From an uncultured Oscillospiraceae bacterium (GTDB lineage: Bacteria; Bacillota; Clostridia; Oscillospirales; Oscillospiraceae), in assembly GCA_934623545.1 (NCBI GenBank), contig CAKTVN010000069.1, positions 1 through 7,750 of the forward strand: a stretch of DNA of 7,750 nucleotides. The letters run 5' to 3'. A program made the translations under genes and the position numbers. Numbering within the stretch: position 1 is the first letter of the stretch; every line of letters begins with the position of its first letter. The notes beneath the pieces are model-generated. The model had not been told where the DNA came from. It searched no databases and saw only the letters and a program-made list of their open reading frames with translations. Below are positions 5,462 through 7,750 of the stretch, one piece after another.

Positions 5462-6805
5462 ATGAAAAGGTTAACTGCATTCATCCTTTGCCTTGCGATG
5501 ATCTTCGCACTGGCTGCCTGTACGGCTGCTCCCGCGGCGGACGACGGCAAGAAGACAGAAACCACGGATCAGACCACGACCAACACTCCGACCGAAGCGG
5601 AAAAGCCTGCTGAGGAAAACAGCCTCGCGGGCAAGAAGATCGAAATGGCGACCAGAACCTCCGGCAAGAGCAACGAGCTGCTGACCGCGCTGATCGCACA
5701 GTTCAAGGAAGAGACCGGCATTGAGGTCGTTCTGACGACCTACAACGCGGATGATTATGAGTCCGCGCTCAAGACTCGTATGGCGTCCAACGAGCTGCCC
5801 GACGTCTGGGAGACCCACGGCTGGTCCCGTCTCCGCTACGGCGAGTATCTGTACCCGGTCAACGACGAGCCCTGGTACGCAAATGAGAGCGACCTTGCAA
5901 AGGGCATTCTGACCGGCGACGGCGATACCGCCTACGCTCTGATGCTCACCACCTCCGTCCTCGGCGTTGTCTGCAACAAGACCGCTGCGGAGGCTGCAGG
6001 CATCGACGTTTACGCGATCAATACCCTCGACGACTTCACCGCGGCTTGCCAGACGGCAGTTGACGCAGGGCTCGTCCCGATGGTCAACCACTCCTCCGCG
6101 GGCGATCTGACCCACATTGCGGGTGTCTTCACCACCTATGACGATGCGATCGCCAACGATATGGCTGCGCAGCTCGACGGCACCTGGGATTGGGAAGACT
6201 TCATGCTGGAGCTCCACTATTTCTCCAACCTGATCGACATGGGCGCCTACTGGGAGGACCGTTCCACGATGGACAGCACCGCCGACATCGAGCGCCTTGC
6301 CACCGGCAAGTCCCTGTTCTATTTCGCCAACAGCTCCAGCTACATCGCCAAGCTGCATGATCTGAACCCGGACGCTGAGTTCGTTATGATCCCATTCCCG
6401 GCTGCAAGCGAGACTGCCAAGCGCTACATCGCCGGCGGCGAGGGCTATGCGGTCGGCGCCAACAAGGACAGCGCAGAGCTGGATGCGGCGCGCGCATGGC
6501 TGAGCTTCCTGTCTGAAAACGGCGGCGAGCTGGCTCAGAGCTACTCCGGCATCTCCTGCATCTCCACCGCCCCGAGAAATGAAGACGACTACGGCGCAAG
6601 CGCGGGCTATGACGTTCTCGACAAGTACACGGACGTTGAGTTCGTCAATATGTGGGACCGCGAGTATATGCCCAGCGGTATGTGGGGCTCCTTCGGCGAG
6701 GCTGCCGGTATGTTCTACGCCGACAACTCCGAAGAGAACCTTGTCGCGATCAAGGACTTCCTGCACGATAACTACCTCGAGAAGTACGCAGCGGCACACG
6801 GTTAA
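5462..6805 (+). CDS. ABC transporter sugar-binding lipoprotein (extracellular, family 1)
   Basis: A 447-aa solute-binding protein of the MalE-like group that serves CUT1 oligosaccharide ABC importers. The N-terminus is a lipoprotein signal peptide: KR, a hydrophobic stretch and the lipobox LAAC with Cys20 as the predicted lipidation site. A Thr/Glu/Ala/Pro-rich linker to about residue 52 follows, as in Gram-positive membrane-tethered binding proteins. The mature domain shows family features such as LLTALIAQFKEETGIEVVLT, SNELPDVWE, VCNKTAAEAAGI and a late GEGYAVGANK. Many surface Trp and Tyr residues could stack on sugar rings. Length is normal for the family. The gene has its own likely activator-dependent promoter and leads the run of transporter genes. 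A strong hairpin follows its stop codon. The ligand cannot be read from the sequence; context suggests an oligosaccharide processed by GH2 and GH43 enzymes. Confidence 0.94.
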   Translation: MKRLTAFILCLAMIFALAACTAAPAADDGKKTETTDQTTTNTPTEAEKPAEENSLAGKKIEMATRTSGKSNELLTALIAQFKEETGIEVVLTTYNADDYESALKTRMASNELPDVWETHGWSRLRYGEYLYPVNDEPWYANESDLAKGILTGDGDTAYALMLTTSVLGVVCNKTAAEAAGIDVYAINTLDDFTAACQTAVDAGLVPMVNHSSAGDLTHIAGVFTTYDDAIANDMAAQLDGTWDWEDFMLELHYFSNLIDMGAYWEDRSTMDSTADIERLATGKSLFYFANSSSYIAKLHDLNPDAEFVMIPFPAASETAKRYIAGGEGYAVGANKDSAELDAARAWLSFLSENGGELAQSYSGISCISTAPRNEDDYGASAGYDVLDKYTDVEFVNMWDREYMPSGMWGSFGEAAGMFYADNSEENLVAIKDFLHDNYLEKYAAAHG

Positions 6806-6840
6806 GCCGCAGAAATAATATCCATATAAATCATATTTTC

Positions 6841-6874
6841 GGAGAAAGCGGAGGCAGCCGCCTTCGCTTTCTCC
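6841..6874 (+). repeat. Strong intergenic hairpin after the binding-protein gene
   Basis: The arms GGAGAAAGCGGAGGC (6841-6855) and GCCTTCGCTTTCTCC (6860-6874) form a 15-bp stem with one G-T wobble and a 4-base loop, AGCC. An outer inverted repeat, ATTTTCGG (6835-6842) and CCGAAAAT (6886-6893), flanks it and overlaps its base by two bases. Neither strand has a T-tract after the stem, so it is not a classical terminator. Hairpins at this point in sugar ABC operons often protect the binding-protein mRNA and raise its level over the permeases. That is the most likely role, with partial termination as the alternative. Confidence 0.75.
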
Positions 6875-6898
6875 GGATACGGCAACCGAAAATCAGCT

Positions 6899-7531
6899 AT
6901 GAAAGAAAGTAATTCGGGCAGCGGGCTTCTTCGCGCGGTGAATTTTGCCGCCGATCTTGTGACGCTGAGCCTCCTGTGGCTCATATGTTCGCTGCCGGTC
7001 CTGACCATCGGAATGAGCAGCGCGGCGCTGTTTCATACCTATGAAAAGGTGCTCGTGGACGGGGAAGGAAGACTGATCCCAAGCTTCTTCCGCTCGTGCA
7101 GAGACAATCTGAGCATTGCACTTCCAGCGGGCGCGCTTCTGATATTGATGAGTGCCGCCATGGTGTTTTTCTGGAGCGTGAGTATGCGCGGCACATCGTC
7201 CGTGCTCGTGGTGCCAATGGCACTGAGCCTTGTGGTTTTGCTGCTGCTTGTGTGCGTGCAATGCTATTTCTATCCGCTTACCGGGCATTACAGCCTGAGC
7301 GGAAAACTGACTGCTGCGTTATCGATGCGGCTCGTATTTGCGCATCTGCCGCAAAGCCTGCTTTTGCTTGTCATGCAGATTGCGTGCGTGGCTGGCGTGA
7401 TTCTGTATCCGCCGCTCGTGTGTATTCTTCCGGCGGCGGAGACGGCTCTGGCGGAAAAAATGCTGATGCCGCTCTTCAAAAAGTATATTCGTGCATCCGA
7501 CAACAGCACTTCGGAACTGTCAGCGGAGTAG
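6899..7531 (+). CDS. YesL-like DUF624 membrane protein
   Basis: A 210-aa integral membrane protein resembling YesL/DUF624, a family of unknown biochemical role found beside carbohydrate ABC transporters in Firmicutes, for example in the rhamnogalacturonan (yes) region of Bacillus subtilis. Hydrophobic segments lie at about 17-44, 73-94, 100-124 and 145-180. The N-terminal signature LLWLICSLPVLTIGMSSAAL (25-44), followed by a charged loop and SFFRSCRDN (62-70), is characteristic. It lies between the binding protein and the first permease, 18 bases before the permease start, so it is surely part of the same transcript. The ATG at 6899 has no recognisable ribosome binding site, and the right arm of the strong hairpin ends 24 bases upstream. 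Translation may therefore be weak or structure-controlled. No better in-frame start is visible. An accessory role in the transporter is inference. Confidence 0.85.
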   Translation: MKESNSGSGLLRAVNFAADLVTLSLLWLICSLPVLTIGMSSAALFHTYEKVLVDGEGRLIPSFFRSCRDNLSIALPAGALLILMSAAMVFFWSVSMRGTSSVLVVPMALSLVVLLLLVCVQCYFYPLTGHYSLSGKLTAALSMRLVFAHLPQSLLLLVMQIACVAGVILYPPLVCILPAAETALAEKMLMPLFKKYIRASDNSTSELSAE

Positions 7532-7536
7532 AAACT

Positions 7537-7542
7537 GGAGGG
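7537..7542 (+). promoter_or_regulatory. Ribosome binding site selecting a TTG start
   Basis: GGAGGG, 7 bases before the TTG at 7550. The first in-frame ATG (7571) would be 28 bases away, too far. The site therefore supports TTG initiation of the permease. Confidence 0.75.
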
Positions 7543-7549
7543 AAACAAT

Positions 7550-7750
7550 TTGCTGAAGAGAAGAAAAAGAATGCTCCTGTACATCACGATCCCGGGCATC
7601 CTGCTGATCGTCATGTTCGTGTTTGTTCCTCTGCTGAATGGCGGCAGGATCGCGTTTTTCTCATGGAACGGCTACAGTAAAAACATGAGATTCGTTGGGC
7701 TTGCGAACTTTGCCGCTTTGTTCAAAGATGCGCGCCTGACAAGAACGACC
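7550..7750 (+). CDS. Sugar ABC transporter permease, MalF/UgpA type (5' part only)
   Basis: The first 67 codons of an inner-membrane permease, cut by the right edge. A basic N-terminus (LKRRKRM) leads into the first membrane helix, starting YITIPGILLIVMFVFVPLL. RIAFFSWNGYS and then FVGLANFAALFKDARL follow; this is the classic CUT1 permease opening, with the F-x-G-L-x-N-F motif before the periplasmic loop. The start is TTG, supported by GGAGGG at ideal spacing. It would pair with a second, MalG-type permease and a shared ATPase to import the sugar held by the lipoprotein at 5462-6805. The second permease would be expected just downstream, outside this window. Confidence 0.9.
   Translation, partial: MLKRRKRMLLYITIPGILLIVMFVFVPLLNGGRIAFFSWNGYSKNMRFVGLANFAALFKDARLTRTT

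Noticed and set aside
5471..6799. A 442-codon open frame on the minus strand opposite the binding-protein gene
   Set aside because: It mirrors a well-supported lipoprotein gene, has a Val/Gly/Arg-rich product without domain features and has no promoter or ribosome binding site.
7096..7680. A 194-codon plus-strand open frame overlapping yesL and the permease start
   Set aside because: It overlaps two genes with clear membrane-protein features in other frames, and its own product is Cys/Arg/Ala-rich with no recognisable domain.

Overview
The window looks like a carbohydrate-utilisation locus from a Gram-positive gut-type Clostridia (Oscillospiraceae/Lachnospiraceae-like). The evidence is moderately high GC in the genes with strong GC bias at third codon positions, AT-rich promoter regions, canonical AAGGAG ribosome binding sites, a Firmicutes-style lipoprotein sugar-binding protein with a Thr/Glu-rich linker, and a YesL/DUF624 membrane protein. 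The taxonomic placement is inference; there is no rRNA or marker gene here.

Layout. On the minus strand, reading leftwards, a MATE-family efflux transporter (1176-2531) is followed after 353 bases by a GH43 glycoside hydrolase (40-822). The GH43 gene keeps its three catalytic acids but appears to lose its fifth propeller blade through a frameshift or truncation near base 150. On the plus strand, starting from a 139-base divergent promoter region, come an AraC-family regulator (2671-3522), a GH2 glycosidase (3559-5277), a sugar ABC transporter solute-binding lipoprotein (5462-6805), a YesL/DUF624 protein (6899-7531) and the start of a MalF/UgpA-type permease (7550 to the right edge, TTG start).

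Working model (inference). An oligosaccharide is bound outside the cell by the lipoprotein and imported by a CUT1-type ABC transporter, whose first permease is cut off by the right edge. It is then cleaved in the cytoplasm by the GH2 and GH43 enzymes, neither of which has a signal peptide. The AraC protein would sense the sugar and activate the locus. GH43 plus GH2 plus YesL suggests a plant-wall substrate such as an arabinose-, xylose- or galactose-containing side chain, but the sequence alone does not fix the sugar.

The most interesting non-coding signals are three. First, a recurring TTGCAY-plus-AT motif occurs upstream of the binding-protein gene (twice, 23 bases apart), in the araC/MATE divergent region and upstream of GH43, and is a candidate regulator site. 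Second, a near-perfect 15-bp hairpin lies between the binding-protein and yesL genes and is flanked by an outer 8-bp inverted repeat. Third, a GAACAC-N6-GTGTTC palindrome overlaps the -35 region of a likely GH43 promoter. I found no evidence for a defence system, mobile element, CRISPR array or RNA gene.
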